From a virus: a stretch of DNA of 62,941 bases. Of the stretch, positions 47,655-60,800 are shown in pieces. A program made the translations under genes and the position numbers. The notes under the pieces are model-generated. The model saw nothing but the letters and a program-made list of their open reading frames with translations. It did not search any database and was not told the DNA's origin. The stretch lies in IMG/VR virus record IMGVR_UViG_3300030098_002385, positions 1 through 62,941 of that record; one strand, 5' to 3'. Position 1 is the first letter of the stretch, and every line of letters begins with the position of its first letter.

Positions 47655-49958
47655 ATGCCTGAAGATAAAAATAAAATAGATTATAATAATCGTTTAATAA
47701 ATAAAAAAATAGATGATTTTTTCTCTCTTTCTGGAGGAAGAGAATATCAAAAATCTGTACTGAGCAAAGAAGAAAAAGCTGAATTAAAAGAAGAAATAAA
47801 TATTGCTACTACTGCTATTTTAGAAGAAATATATGACGCCCCTTATCCAGATAAAGATGACCCAAATAGAGAAGAAAAATTAAAAAAATACGAATACTTA
47901 ACTTCTGATAATTCTCCTAGGAAAAATACAGAAGAATTTAATAAATATTTTTACCAACAACTAAAAGAAAAATTAGAATTAGATAAATATGATGTAACTA
48001 ATGTAGAACAATCTCAAAAGTTAAATGCAATAGCATTACATGTTTCTAGAGTTCTTGACGACTATGACGCTAGAGTTAACACCACAAATGAATGGGTTTT
48101 AGATTCTAGAGGTGATATTCAAGGAAATTTTAAAAATCCTAAAACAGGTCTCTATCAGGCAACGAATACAAAAACTCTTGATGGTAAGACAGGAGTAACG
48201 AACGCATACCGTAATGTAGACAACGGACCAGCAGCTATTGCAATTCGTTTAGGAGCAAGTCCTACAGGTAATTTTAGCCAAGAGCAATTAAAGGCTTTTA
48301 AGGATGACCCTGATATTGGTAAACATATTTATTCAGAGTTTATAGCGTCTACTGGTGAGACTTATTATTGGTTTGGAGAGCATGAAGGTGACCAAGAGTT
48401 TGAAGGTGTAAAATATATTTTTTCAGGGTCTAAATTTGTGCCAAGTTTAATTATTGATAATGAAAATTATACACTCCCTACAGGAGGCTCAAACATAAAA
48501 GAGATGACAGAAGATGGACATCCATCAAAACCCACAGGTAGTCCACAATCTGGTAGAAAACCAAAATTACTTACACACCAGCTTGTTATATCAAATCTAT
48601 ATGATGACATGAAAGTTGAGGAACCTAAACCTCAAGTGGGTGACTACTTTAAAGCTTTAGGTCCAAATAGAGATGATACAGGAAAAAACGCTACTGTTTA
48701 TTACTATGGTAAAGATGGGGTTGAGGCCTTTAGTAATATAGCTGAATTACAAATTCACATGAAACAAAATCATCCAGAGTTACTTAAGGATGTAAATTTA
48801 ATAAAAGAAGGTGAGCCCGCATCAACATATTCGGAGGTAATGGATGCTAACAAAACTTTTCTAGCAGATAATTTTGTTGATTTAGCTATTAAAGACTTTG
48901 ATTTAGAAAATTTTGAACAAGAAGAGAAAGATGTTTTAAATACTGTATATGAATCTAAAGTAAATCCTGAAACAGAAACAGGGGTCTCATCTATAACTGG
49001 AGGCTATCTAGACCAAGGTGAATATGTAAGTGAAGATTATGACCCTAAAGGAGATGAGTCTGGTTATACAGGTAAGGCTAAAAAAGTTAAAAAACCTGGA
49101 GTTTATTTTGACGCTAAGGACCCTAAAACATTTTCATGGCAGTATGAAAAAGTAAACGAAGATGGAACAACATATTATGAAACTGCACCTATAGGAGATT
49201 TTGAAGTAGATGAAAATGCTTATAAAAAATTTGAAGAAACCCTAACTACCCCTCCTCCTCCTGATGGTAATAAAAAACCAGCAAATTCAGATGCTAATAA
49301 AGATAAAAGGATGGGTGAAGAGTTAGGAAGTGTAGTTACAGCATTAAAAGCTGGAGCTGGGATAATTGGCTTAGGTAAGGCTATGAAAGATATACCTATA
49401 GGGGAAAACCAAGAACTGTCTGATTCTTTTAAAGCTTATATGCAAAAGTCTAAAGAGTTGTCAGAAAGTGGTTTGACTGCTGCAGAAAAAGCTTCTATAA
49501 GAACTGATTTATCTAATGCATATACCTTAGGTGCTAAAAATGTTTTAAGAGCTTCTGGTGGAAACAGGGGAACTTTTTTATCTAATATGGGTATGTTAAA
49601 TACAAATAGAGTTAATGCATTAATAAAGATGGGAGAAATAGATGCAAAAATGCAGAGACAAAATATGGAAGCTTACGGAAAAATGCTTACCTTTCAAGAA
49701 AAGTTTAAAGCAGAACAAGGCGCTATAGGGAGAGAAATGGCATACAAAGAATCTTTAAGGAAATCAAATTTATATGGTGGCTTAGGCTCGTCATTAATAG
49801 GTAGTGCTATTAGTGATTTAACATACGCCCAACAAATGAAACAAATGGAACCATATATGAATGAGTGGGCAAGAAACATGGGACTTACAACAACAGCAAC
49901 AAATACAGGTAGTGACGCTGACGATGATGCGGCATTATTTGTAAATACAGAAAGTTAA
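47655..49958 (+). CDS. Ejection/internal virion protein, T7 gp14-like position
   Basis: 767 aa. The N-half is soluble with charged helices and Pro-rich loops. The C-half has a hydrophobic patch near residue 575, then Gly-Ala-Lys-Asn-Val-Leu-Arg-Ala-Ser-Gly-Gly-Asn-Arg-Gly-Thr-Phe-Leu and a glycine-rich Gly-Gly-Leu-Gly-Ser-Ser-Leu-Ile-Gly segment. These are features of ejection proteins that insert into the outer membrane. It stands first of the soluble trio before the giant gene. Confidence 0.65.
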   Translation: MPEDKNKIDYNNRLINKKIDDFFSLSGGREYQKSVLSKEEKAELKEEINIATTAILEEIYDAPYPDKDDPNREEKLKKYEYLTSDNSPRKNTEEFNKYFYQQLKEKLELDKYDVTNVEQSQKLNAIALHVSRVLDDYDARVNTTNEWVLDSRGDIQGNFKNPKTGLYQATNTKTLDGKTGVTNAYRNVDNGPAAIAIRLGASPTGNFSQEQLKAFKDDPDIGKHIYSEFIASTGETYYWFGEHEGDQEFEGVKYIFSGSKFVPSLIIDNENYTLPTGGSNIKEMTEDGHPSKPTGSPQSGRKPKLLTHQLVISNLYDDMKVEEPKPQVGDYFKALGPNRDDTGKNATVYYYGKDGVEAFSNIAELQIHMKQNHPELLKDVNLIKEGEPASTYSEVMDANKTFLADNFVDLAIKDFDLENFEQEEKDVLNTVYESKVNPETETGVSSITGGYLDQGEYVSEDYDPKGDESGYTGKAKKVKKPGVYFDAKDPKTFSWQYEKVNEDGTTYYETAPIGDFEVDENAYKKFEETLTTPPPPDGNKKPANSDANKDKRMGEELGSVVTALKAGAGIIGLGKAMKDIPIGENQELSDSFKAYMQKSKELSESGLTAAEKASIRTDLSNAYTLGAKNVLRASGGNRGTFLSNMGMLNTNRVNALIKMGEIDAKMQRQNMEAYGKMLTFQEKFKAEQGAIGREMAYKESLRKSNLYGGLGSSLIGSAISDLTYAQQMKQMEPYMNEWARNMGLTTTATNTGSDADDDAALFVNTES

Positions 49959-49959
49959 T

Positions 49960-51798
49960 ATGGCACAAGATTATTTAAATATTATAGGTAATTGGAACTC
50001 AATGGCTCAACAAGGGAGAGAGAGAGCTAATGCCGCGATGGAAACTAAGTTAAAAACATTTGAGCTACAAGCTAAGAATCAAATGTTACAAAAACAAAAT
50101 GAAGAAGCTGCTGAAGCTAGGATAGCTAATATAACACAGCAAGCAGAATATTTATCTAAGTTTTATAGACCAGGTGATTTGGAAAAAATGCAAACTATAG
50201 AACAAGATGCTAAAGCAAAGTTAAAGGAGCAACTTAATATGTACAATGATGATATAGTTGCTTTTATGAGGGGAGGTGGAAGACAGTACATAAATGAATA
50301 TAGAGACTCTATTTTAAATAGTGAAGAAGCTCAAATAATAAGAAACAATCACAGTTCTCTTGTTAAGTATTTAGACCAGTCTGATGAAGATGCAACTTTA
50401 ATATCTAATAGAGATAGAGAAAATTACCTTAAATGGAAAGTTGGTGACATAGATTCTTTTACTTGGAGTGGTTCATACATGAAGTTACTTACTCCCACTG
50501 AAGAAGAATTTCAAAATGCTAACAGTCCAGCAGAAGCTTATTTAAACAAAGCCAATCCAAATGGTGAAGATAATTACAGTAGAGTTTTGCATAACTATTT
50601 AATAGACACAGGGATACAGTTTGGTGCAGATGGTAGGGGTCCTGAAGAATATTATCAAGAGTTATTAATTTATCAAAACAGCCAACTTAGACCAGACCAA
50701 ATAAGTACAGCTAAGAAAAGCTTATCAGAGTCACAAGCTTCTAAGAAAAGTTATAGTAGTAATATACAATCTATATTTAATTCTATAAATGGTGGTTATC
50801 AAGGTAACTTTGATGGATTCTGGTCAGACCCAGCTAATAATTCGGCTTTAATTAATTTAGAAAACTTAACTTGGATTCAACCTTACAATGTTGAAAGTGG
50901 AAGAAACAAAAGATTATATGGTCAACAAATATTAGGAGGAGAAGAAATGGCTATAGCAAAAGAGTTTTTCCCTAATATGGAAAATGGTAAAGTAGACTTT
51001 GATGATTTAACAGCTATGCAATCAAACCTTGGTGCTGGTGGTGTATATGATGAAGATGGATATCTTATACCTCCTGGCGTAGAAGATGATAATGATGCCT
51101 GGTTTAATCCTAATGACAATTGGAGTGTTAACGCTCTTGAATTAATGTTTGAGGTTAAATTAGATGACGGTAAAACAAAATTAATGTCAATAGAAGATTT
51201 AGATGAAAATGAAAATCTTAGAGATAGAAACAAAACTGCTGTTATGGTTATGTCTTTTAGTGAGAATGATGGCTATCAACTAGGTCTTAATCCAGATGAC
51301 TTTAGATACATGAAGTTAAATCTTGAGTCTCCTAGGGTGGCGCAAAAAATAGATAAGGTTTTAGGAAAGGTTGAATACACTGCTAAACAAAATGTAGCTA
51401 ATGCTCCTAAGACTTATAGATATGTTCCAGGTGAAAGATTTGATTATCTACCAGAAAATGTAAATGCTTTAGTTCCATCTTTAGACCCATATGTAGGTCA
51501 AATTTTAGGAACTGAAAACATGTCAGAAGATGATTTAAATGCCAGCTCTTTATTAATGGCTACAGCTATGTTAAACCATGAGCAACAAAACCCTTACCAA
51601 GTCCTTAAAGACTTTATGGGTACAACAGACCCTGATGAAAAGTCTTTAATTGATGCTCTAAAAAACTATGACTATGATGCTTATTACAATATATTAAGCC
51701 AACAAGGAGCCACTGAAAGAGATTTAAGAGAGTTAGCTGTTAATACAGAAAGAATTAGAATGGGATATTTATTATATGGAGAAAGAAAAGAGAATTAA
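49960..51798 (+). CDS. Ejection/internal virion protein, T7 gp15-like position
   Basis: 612 aa, helical and charged, with a Gln/Ala/Lys-rich coiled N-terminus (Met-Glu-Thr-Lys-Leu-Lys-Thr-Phe-Glu-Leu). No membrane helix. It lies between the gp14-like gene and the giant gene, as gp15 does before gp16 in T7. It probably forms the periplasmic part of the ejection conduit. Confidence 0.62.
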   Translation: MAQDYLNIIGNWNSMAQQGRERANAAMETKLKTFELQAKNQMLQKQNEEAAEARIANITQQAEYLSKFYRPGDLEKMQTIEQDAKAKLKEQLNMYNDDIVAFMRGGGRQYINEYRDSILNSEEAQIIRNNHSSLVKYLDQSDEDATLISNRDRENYLKWKVGDIDSFTWSGSYMKLLTPTEEEFQNANSPAEAYLNKANPNGEDNYSRVLHNYLIDTGIQFGADGRGPEEYYQELLIYQNSQLRPDQISTAKKSLSESQASKKSYSSNIQSIFNSINGGYQGNFDGFWSDPANNSALINLENLTWIQPYNVESGRNKRLYGQQILGGEEMAIAKEFFPNMENGKVDFDDLTAMQSNLGAGGVYDEDGYLIPPGVEDDNDAWFNPNDNWSVNALELMFEVKLDDGKTKLMSIEDLDENENLRDRNKTAVMVMSFSENDGYQLGLNPDDFRYMKLNLESPRVAQKIDKVLGKVEYTAKQNVANAPKTYRYVPGERFDYLPENVNALVPSLDPYVGQILGTENMSEDDLNASSLLMATAMLNHEQQNPYQVLKDFMGTTDPDEKSLIDALKNYDYDAYYNILSQQGATERDLRELAVNTERIRMGYLLYGERKEN

Positions 51799-51804
51799 TA
51801 ACTT

Positions 51805-54800
51805 ATGTCTATATTTAAAAAAATACTAAGAGAGTCAAAATCTATAGGCGTTGATACACCAAGCGAGGGGGTGGAATTATACGACAAGGGATTGCAAACA
51901 GAAACATCATCGCCTGATGTAAATGTTTCTAATGTGCCTACACAAAACTTTGCTGCACCAAGAGAACAACAGACATATGGTTTTGTTGATAAATCTGCTT
52001 TTGGTGCACCCCCACAAGAACCTCAGCCTTATATGGGATACACAGAAGGTCAAGCTTTTATGAAAGAATATGAGCAAAGAACTAATGTGTTAGACTTTAT
52101 GGAGCTTCCTCAAGAAGCTGGAGAGATAGCTAAAACTGCAGCTTATAATTCTAGCATATCTGTTAGAGATTACTCTGTAGCTGGAGAATTCTTAAGAAGT
52201 TTTGCTGCTGGTACTGGACAAGTTTTAATTGGGTTTGCTGATACTATAGATTGGCTTAATTCAACATCAACAAACTTAACAAGTTATGCTTATAAAAAGG
52301 GTCTTGAGTCTGCTGGATATGAAGGGGATGTAGCAGATTATGCATCAAAACAACTTGGAGATGTTGCTCCCACTCCTCTTGGTGCAGCCTCTTTAGATTT
52401 TGGCCCACTACTTGGGGTAGATATGGACCTTTCTTTTACTGGGGCCTTAAGAAGCTTAGGTGAAGAAATGGAAAGCTGGGACGATAAAATAGATATGTCT
52501 GGATTAGAAGAAGGTTCTTATAAACAATTACTTAATCCTAAGTTTTACTATACTAAGTTAGTTAAACAAATTCCTAACTTATTAACCTTTTTAATACCAG
52601 CTTCAGGTGGAGCTAAGGTGGCTAGAGGATTGGCGAACTCTACTAAATTTGGTAAAGCCACTGTATTTAGTTCAGACAAATTAACAAAAAATATTAAATA
52701 TTTTGGTAATAAAGGTGGGGGTAATGCTTCTAGATTAGTTATTAAAGGAGAAGATGTTGCTCAGTTTTTTGGAGGAGCAATAGGAGGTAACTTTGCTGAA
52801 GGAGCCATGCTTGCTGGTCAAAGTTATAGAGACGCATTAAAAGGTGGAGCAACAAAAGACCAAGCAGCAATGGCTGGATGGAATGTAATGAAAGACAATG
52901 CTAAATGGATAATTGTAGATGGTCTTCAATATAGTATATTAACAAAAGGTGTTGGCGCAATAGGTAGTAAATTAAAACTTAAATCAGGTGTTAACTTTAA
53001 AAATGCAGCTTCAGACCTTTTAATAGGCTCTGGTGTTGTTGTCAGTGATGGTAAACTTGAAGAGTTACAAGAGGTTTATCAAGACTGGAGAGTTAATAAA
53101 AGAGTGGCTGAGGCAACAGGAGAAGATTATGATGTTGGTTATTGGGAGTATTATAATAGTCCAGAAGTTGCAGACACAAGGGTTATATCTTTTGCTATGG
53201 GAAGTATTGGTGGTGGTGCTGGTGTTGTTTATAATGCATTTAAAGATGGTATTAATATTGCTGCAGAAAGAAACTTTGCTTTAGATGAAAAGATAGAAAG
53301 CACCCTTTTAACTGATGATACTGGCTCTTCAATGGTATTTGCTAAAGCCGCTGAAATAGTAAGACAAAAAGGTTTTCAAAGCGGTATAGATAGCAAAGCA
53401 GAATCAGAAATACATAAACACGAACAATACAAACAAGACCTTATTGCTAATATAATAGGTAATGGAGAGAAAGACCTTGGTAAAGCTAACATAGAAAAAG
53501 AAGTTGCAGCAGGTAGAATAACTGAAAAAGAAGGAAAACATTTAATTGAGACAATGGACTCTATGGCAGATTCTTTTTCTCAAATGGGTTTTGCTCCAAA
53601 ATCTTTATCACCACTAAGCCCTAGGGGTAGACAACAATTAGTTAAGTTATCCCATGTAATGAGACACTCTAGAGAAGAGCTAGCTGATAGTAATGATTTT
53701 TATGAATCACAAATACAAGGATGGGAAAGTAAAAGAGAACAGCCTGAGTATAAAAACAGAAAAGATTTTATTGACGCTCAAATAGAATCTATAAAACAAG
53801 AACAACTTCAAACCAATCAGGCTTACCAACAAGACATTGAAGGTATTACAGGCGCTATGCAAGAGGTGTTTACTTTAGAGCAGCAAAATGTAATAAACCA
53901 AAAAGAAGCTTTAAGTGCTAAGCAGGCTGGAATGAGAGAAACTATGGCTAGAGAAAAAGAGGTCACTACACCAACTGCTGTTGAACAAGCTCCTGCTACT
54001 GAGACTAAAGCAAAGGGGACTAGAGAAAGTTTTACAAAAGCATCAGAAGTTTTTATGAAAGAGACTAATGATAAAAAAACATTAGACTCTGTAAAAAGAA
54101 TTAATAAAAAAGAATCTGCCCCTTTAACTAATAAAAAAAGTAGATTAAATAACAAGCAGTTAAAAGACGCTCTTAAGTTTTGGACAAACACGGGTAATGC
54201 TATTGCTCCTTTATTAAGACACGTAGCTAGTAAACAAATAGCTGGAGAAACTCTTACAAATCAAGAAATAGCTGTTTTATCAGAAAACACTAAAACCATT
54301 GAGCCTTTACTTCAAGAGCATAAGAAAAGAGAAGGTGCTAAAAAAAGAATAACAGAGATAGACCAAGAGATAAAAAAAATTAAAGAAGGTAAGCAACCAT
54401 TAGGTAAGATAGTTCCTACTAAAGCTCCTTTAAAAATGGAAGGGCGTATTAATAAGAGAGAAATATATAAGGGCAAACAAAAGGGTGATGATGTTACAGT
54501 TATGATTAGCTATGATGAAAAGGGTAATGTAATTGATAGTCAAGTAATTGAAAGAAATGGTAAAGATGATAGACTTCTTATAGAAGTAAATAAAGGAAAA
54601 AATGAAAGCATGTCAGATGCTTTAAACAGGTCTCTTGACTCTGCATCTAATTTAAAAGAAAACTTTACTTTATCTGAATCAATAACAGATGTTAATAGAC
54701 TATATTCTAAAAGGGCAATAGAAAAATATGGTTTTGTTAGGGAGGGAGATACTGGAACTGATACAATTAAAACTCTTGAAAAAGAAAAAGCAGAATTACA

Positions 54801-57800
54801 AAACACATCATTAAAACTAGGTTCTGTAGGTAAAGTAGAAAAAGCTATGTCTGGTAAGCCAGCAGAAAGAAATATAGCACAGGAAAAGGTTATCATAAAA
54901 ATGCTCAGGAAAAAAGGTATTAATCCTGTTGTGGCTGACTATATGTTTAGAACAGACGATTCTAAAAAATATTATGGTATGGCTCAAGGTTTAAGTATTT
55001 ATTTAAACAGCAATACTGCTACACAAGAAACTATATTCCATGAGCTTAATCACATCTATGTAAATGAAATGTGGTATGAAACAAATAAAGATGGTACATA
55101 TAAAGTAGATAGCAAAGGAAATAGGGTAGTTAATCCTATAATAAAAGAAGCTATTGAGTTAGTTGTTAACCAACCTTTGTTTAAAAAGAAGATGTCTAAC
55201 CCTAGTTACACTAATCAATTATTGTTACAAGACTCTAATGGTGTAGTAAAAACTCTTAATGACTTAATAAAGTTTGACGGCATCCTAAGTTTTACTGCTT
55301 GGGCAAAACAAACAGATAGTGCAGATAAATCAATAAATGGTTATTTAGAATACTTAAAACCAGAAGCAAAGAAGTTAGGCTTTACTTTATTGCCAGATGT
55401 AGAACAAAGAATTATTCTTGAAGAGGTAATAGTAGACCTTATGTCTAAAACAGAAGCTCAAGAAACTAATGGGGATATATTAAAAAAAGATGATAAGAAA
55501 AGAGATAATATAGCTAAAAGGTTTTATTCTAAGATAAAAAGTAGGTTTACTAAAAAAGAATCTAAGACTATACTAGAGAACACTGGTAATGCAGAGCTTA
55601 CTAAACTAGACAATGTTATTGACACCCTCATAAAAGACTCTAGAAAAGAAAGACCTGCTTATAATATAAGAAGAGATAGACTGGGTAGTGATAAAATGTT
55701 TCACGTAGAAGACTTAAACTCTACTATGTTAACTAATCAAATATCCTCAGACATATTAGGTTATTTAGAAACCTTAAAACAAGAGTCTAAATTAGATAAT
55801 AAACTACAAGGTCCTTTATATAGAACTAAAGATGGAATGTTAACTGTAGCTGGTAAAAAATCTGTGTCTACTTTTATATCTGAAAACAGACAAGAAGTAA
55901 ACTCTTTTATAAAAGAATTATACCCAGAAGGTAGCAATGAATTAAATCACTACAACAACAATAGAAATGATATTTTAAATACAGCCTTTAAAGTACTTGC
56001 TTTTAGTAATGCTCAAAAAAGTATTGGTTCAACAGAACAAGAATTAGAAGAAGATGAGTACAATTTATTTGACTTTGACAACAGAAATGGGGTAAACGAA
56101 AAGATAGGTAAAGATATATCTTCTTATATTAAGTTAGGAGAAAGTGTACAGGGTATACCTGTAACACACGGACAGATAAAGTCATCCTTGTACAACAAAA
56201 TTTTTAAATATAGAAACAACCCTAAAAGTTTTGAGCAAGAAATTAATGATAACATAAGAGCGTTAACTTTGTCTCCTAAGCTTTTAAGTAGAGAAGAAGA
56301 GTTGTTAGCTAGATACTTTGTTTATATGAATGAGGTGTATGCATCAGAAGGTATGAGTTTAGCTAGTCCAATCTTAGATTACCACCATGAGTTTTCTTCT
56401 TATAAACAAATAAACTTTCATAATATAAATGTATTTAAAAATAAGAAAGGAGAAGTTATAACAAACATTAAACAAACATTTGGTGTAGATGCTAGCACTA
56501 TAAAAACAGATATAGAAAAAAGATTTAGACAGTCTATAACTGTTGATAAACCTAAAGATAGTAAAACATTAAGCTCACAAGAAATCAGTAAAATAAAATT
56601 TTTATCTTCTATTATTACTTTGAGTGATTCGTTAAAGGAAGCAAAGAATCCTAGTGAATCTAAGAAAGCTGTTATTAAGTTTTTAACAGATAATTATTTA
56701 AGTGAATATAAGGACGATATAAATGTAGACTTAATAAGTAAAGACTTTGTTGATAAGTTTGTAACTAAAGATAAGGAAACAAACAAAACCTTGGTTGACC
56801 AATTAATAGAAGACCATGGTATGATTGAAACTTATAAATTAAATGGCAAAAAAGCTGGTTGGCAAGCTGGTTTTAGCGCTGAAAGATTTAACAAAGAAAG
56901 TGTTAAAGCTTGGAGAGCTTGGGAATCAAGTGAAAAAACACAACAAGCTTTACAAGATGAGCTTATATCCAAAGAAGATATCATTAGTATAGGTAAGTTG
57001 ATTAGAAGGTCTGGGGTTATTAAAGAGGGTAATATCAATACTCAAGCTAGAGTTTTCTTAAATGCAGATGGCACTATACAGCTTCATCAGGGTGGTGGTC
57101 TAAAATTCTCTAATAGATACAAGGCTCAAAATATTATTACACAATACTTATCATCAGAGATAGCTCTTGGTGATTTTTCTTCTCAAATACTTACACCTGA
57201 AGGTAATAAGAAAAACTTTATATCTAAAAGACATCAAGCAGATGTTTTGGTAGAAGAACAACTACCATCTATGAGTGACGAAGAAATAAAAGATATGTTT
57301 GGTGACAATGTGTACACTAATAACTATATACTTAATAGAGAAGAAAAGATTAATGTAGCTCAAATAAATGGTTCGGTTGTGCTTGGTAAGGGTATAGACT
57401 CAGGTAATGAAACTGCTAATGAAAAAACAATACTAGAGGTTAGCTTAATAGCTCAAGCTATAGTTAATGGTAATGAAACATATAGTCAGTCAGTATCTAT
57501 TGTGGCTGATAAAGACATAAACCTTCATGTTACTAACACTAAATTGTTAACACTAGAAGAGGCTAGGGCTATTAAAGATAAGCTTAATCAAGATGGCGTT
57601 AAGTTTACAAATGGAGACGCATATTTTAATTTTACAGACGCTGATATACAAAGAGATGTAAAAGGTTTACAAAGAATAATTAAAGGTTCGAAAGACACTT
57701 CTTTGAAGTCTTTAGCTAAAAACACTAAAGCTTTAGAACAAATAGTCCTAAACAATGCTATAAACAAATATTATGCCAAAGACCTTTTAATTGGTAAGGC

Positions 57801-60800
57801 AGAATATTTTAAAAATAATGACGACTATATAAAAAGAGCAGCGGGTTCTGTTGCTATGAATGTAAATCACGGAAGAAGATTTGAACCCTTGATGTTAAAA
57901 GATGAAACATTAACCATAAAAGATAAAGATGGTAAGTCAAGAAAGATTAACAGAACAGATGCTCCGTCGTTTATTTTACCAGAGGACTCTCAAATAGTTG
58001 GTGCTAGTTATGGGGGTAGAAGAAATGTAGGTAATCACCATAAGTTTGTTTACTATGGACAAAACGTAGATAACAAAACATTTGAGGGTGTGGTGGGCAA
58101 GCGATACCCTTTTTATTTAAAGACTAATACATTTGTGTTATCTAATTCATTTTTAGAATTAAACCCTAATTTAAAACCTATTGCTGAAGCATTAAAATTA
58201 AGAAAAAAAGAAGGAGTGATTCCTATGGCCGCTTTTAGCTCTGCAATGAAAGTTCAATCTAATAAGTTTAAAAATCAATTAATTGACATGAACAAATTAG
58301 TTGAGTTAAATAAAGATGGTGGCTTTGCTTTAAATGAACATCAAGATAGGTTATTTAAATACAAGGACCTTAATGGTTTAGATGGAAAATATTTAGGCGT
58401 TCAAACAGAATTAGATAGAAAGCACACTACATCAATAGTAAGTAAACAACTTATTTTAAATTTACTATCTAATCCAGAAACACAATCTGAAGGTTTAGCT
58501 GTGTTAGAGAGCTTAGAGATATTTTCTAAAAAAGAGTTAAGTAAATTTTCTAAGTTCATGTCTGGGAATGGTGAGGTTAGTGTAGAGGCTGTTAATGAAT
58601 TAAGAGAGGAGTTAATAAAAGAAACAGATGTAGATATATACGGAGAATCTGCAATGGCTTTATTAAAAGATGGTAGTTACGACAGTGGTTCTGTAGAGAT
58701 ATTAAGAAGTAAAATAATATCTATTGTTAAGAAAAGGTTATTAAGAATTAGAACTCCACAGGGTTCTGGTACTGTTGGTTACCAAACAACAGACTTTGGT
58801 TATGGAACAGAGATAGAAACAGGAGATATATCTGAATCTGCTGGACTACAAAGTTATTTTGATAAAGAAGGTAAACCAAGGTTAGATGAAAATGGAAACC
58901 TTGAGCCTGCAGAAGTTGCTTTAGATGCAAGTTTAGGTTTTAAAGAGGGAGATAAGATTATATTAACTAGAATACCTAACTCTAAAATGGGAGATAACAT
59001 ACCAGCTGTTGTTACATCTGTATTTAGAGGAACTGGTAGTGTTGTACAAATACCTTCAGACCTATCTGATATTATAGGTTCTGATATGGACGGAGACTCT
59101 TTACATATAATGGGTAGGTCTAAACAGGCTAAACAATACAATGATTCGTTTGATAAGATGTTTAACTTCCTTACCCTTTCTGCTAATATCGAACACATGC
59201 AAGAAGCTGTTGACTTTGAATCATTTGCAGATGGCGCAGAAAGAGCTCTTGTAAAAGCTGGATTAAAACCTATAGAGGCAACCATAAATGATTTAAGCTT
59301 TTTAGGTGACAACCTTAAGTATCGTTCTAACATAATGGGTAGAGGTAATATAGGTACATCAGCTTCTATTAATACTTTCCATAAGATATTAAGCACGCAT
59401 AATGTTCAGGTTCCTGATTTAAAAGTTAATGTAGGTAAGAATGCTTTACAAAGTAGTTACAAAGATAATAACAATGCGTGGATTTCTTTAGCTCGTATAT
59501 TAAACATATTCTTAGATGAAGCAAATAAAGGTAGGGGAGCTAGATTAAACATGAATTCTGTAACAGTAGGTCCACTAACAGAGCTTGTTATGAGAGGTAT
59601 TTCTTTTAATGATGCTGTAGTATTAATTAACTCTCCATTTATGAAAAGAGCAGTGTCTGCTTTTCAAAACAATGGAACCACCTTAAATGAGTTTATAAAA
59701 AATGAAGTAAATGGAGAAGTAAAAGAGCTTAGTGAGGTTTCTGATATAGATATTAGTAAAGTTGCAGATGGTAGTCAAGATGTTGCAATTAGAAATCTTT
59801 TTTACAACTTCAATAAATACAACTCACCTTCTTGGACTTTAAGAAAACTAATTAACTTAGAGAGCTTTATACCTGAAACACACACAGAACAGAAACAACT
59901 ATTGAAAGATATTGTTTCTTTAATGAAGAATAGAAACATAAATGTTGCAGGCTTAGTTACCTCTATTAAGACCCCTAAAGAACTAAATGAACTTATAGAC
60001 AAAGGTCAATACACAACCTTTGTTAACTCTTTAAATATTAAAAACCCTATCTTAAGAAGAAATGTAAATGCTCTTGCTGCAAGTTCTAAAATGCTTGAGG
60101 TAATGGACCCAGCAAACTCTCAGGGTTATAATAACATTGTAGAGAAATACAAAAAAGAAAACATTAAACAAGTAGAAAGCTTAGTTCGTTCTTGGAGATT
60201 AGCTCAAGACGGTTCGTATCAAATTAATTTAGACGCTATGCCTAGGGTACTTCAAGACTCTCAAGACTTTATAGACTCTTATGGTTCTATGTCTTCTATT
60301 AAGACAATACTTAAGCAAGACTTAGAACAAATAGAGGTAGCTAAACACCCATTTATAAACAAGTATTTTAAAATACAAGAGACTAAAGAAAGTAACTTTA
60401 TAACAAGAAAAGATAAAAAAGGTTCTTCTACTCCTGTTGAGGTCTCTAAACAAGATGGTGAGTATGTGTTTACACCAACTAACTTAGTAAAGAAAAAGTC
60501 TACTAGTAAAAATCTAGTTCCTACTAGCGCTTTAAGAAATGCAAACGCAAAACAAGTTGCCAAAGACTTTGATGCTTTACCAAGATATGTACAAGACTAT
60601 TTATTATTATGGGATTTAGTAATGAATAATCATAGTGGTCCTAATGCTATACTACCATACTTAGGTAGTCGTACAAATAAGATATCTAAAAAAAGCCAGT
60701 CTCACGTTAAAAAACAAAGACCTAAATTTCTTTCAGAAGCTTATAGAAAACAAGTAGAAGATTATGTAAACTTTAACATAAGACAAGAAGCTGAACCATT

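Noticed and set aside
54660-54750. Acetyltransferase motif in the giant protein (Ala-Ile-Glu-Lys-Tyr-Gly-Phe)
   Set aside because: Only the last strand-like motif is present. The acetyl-CoA-binding Arg/Gln-x-x-Gly-x-Gly loop was not found before it.
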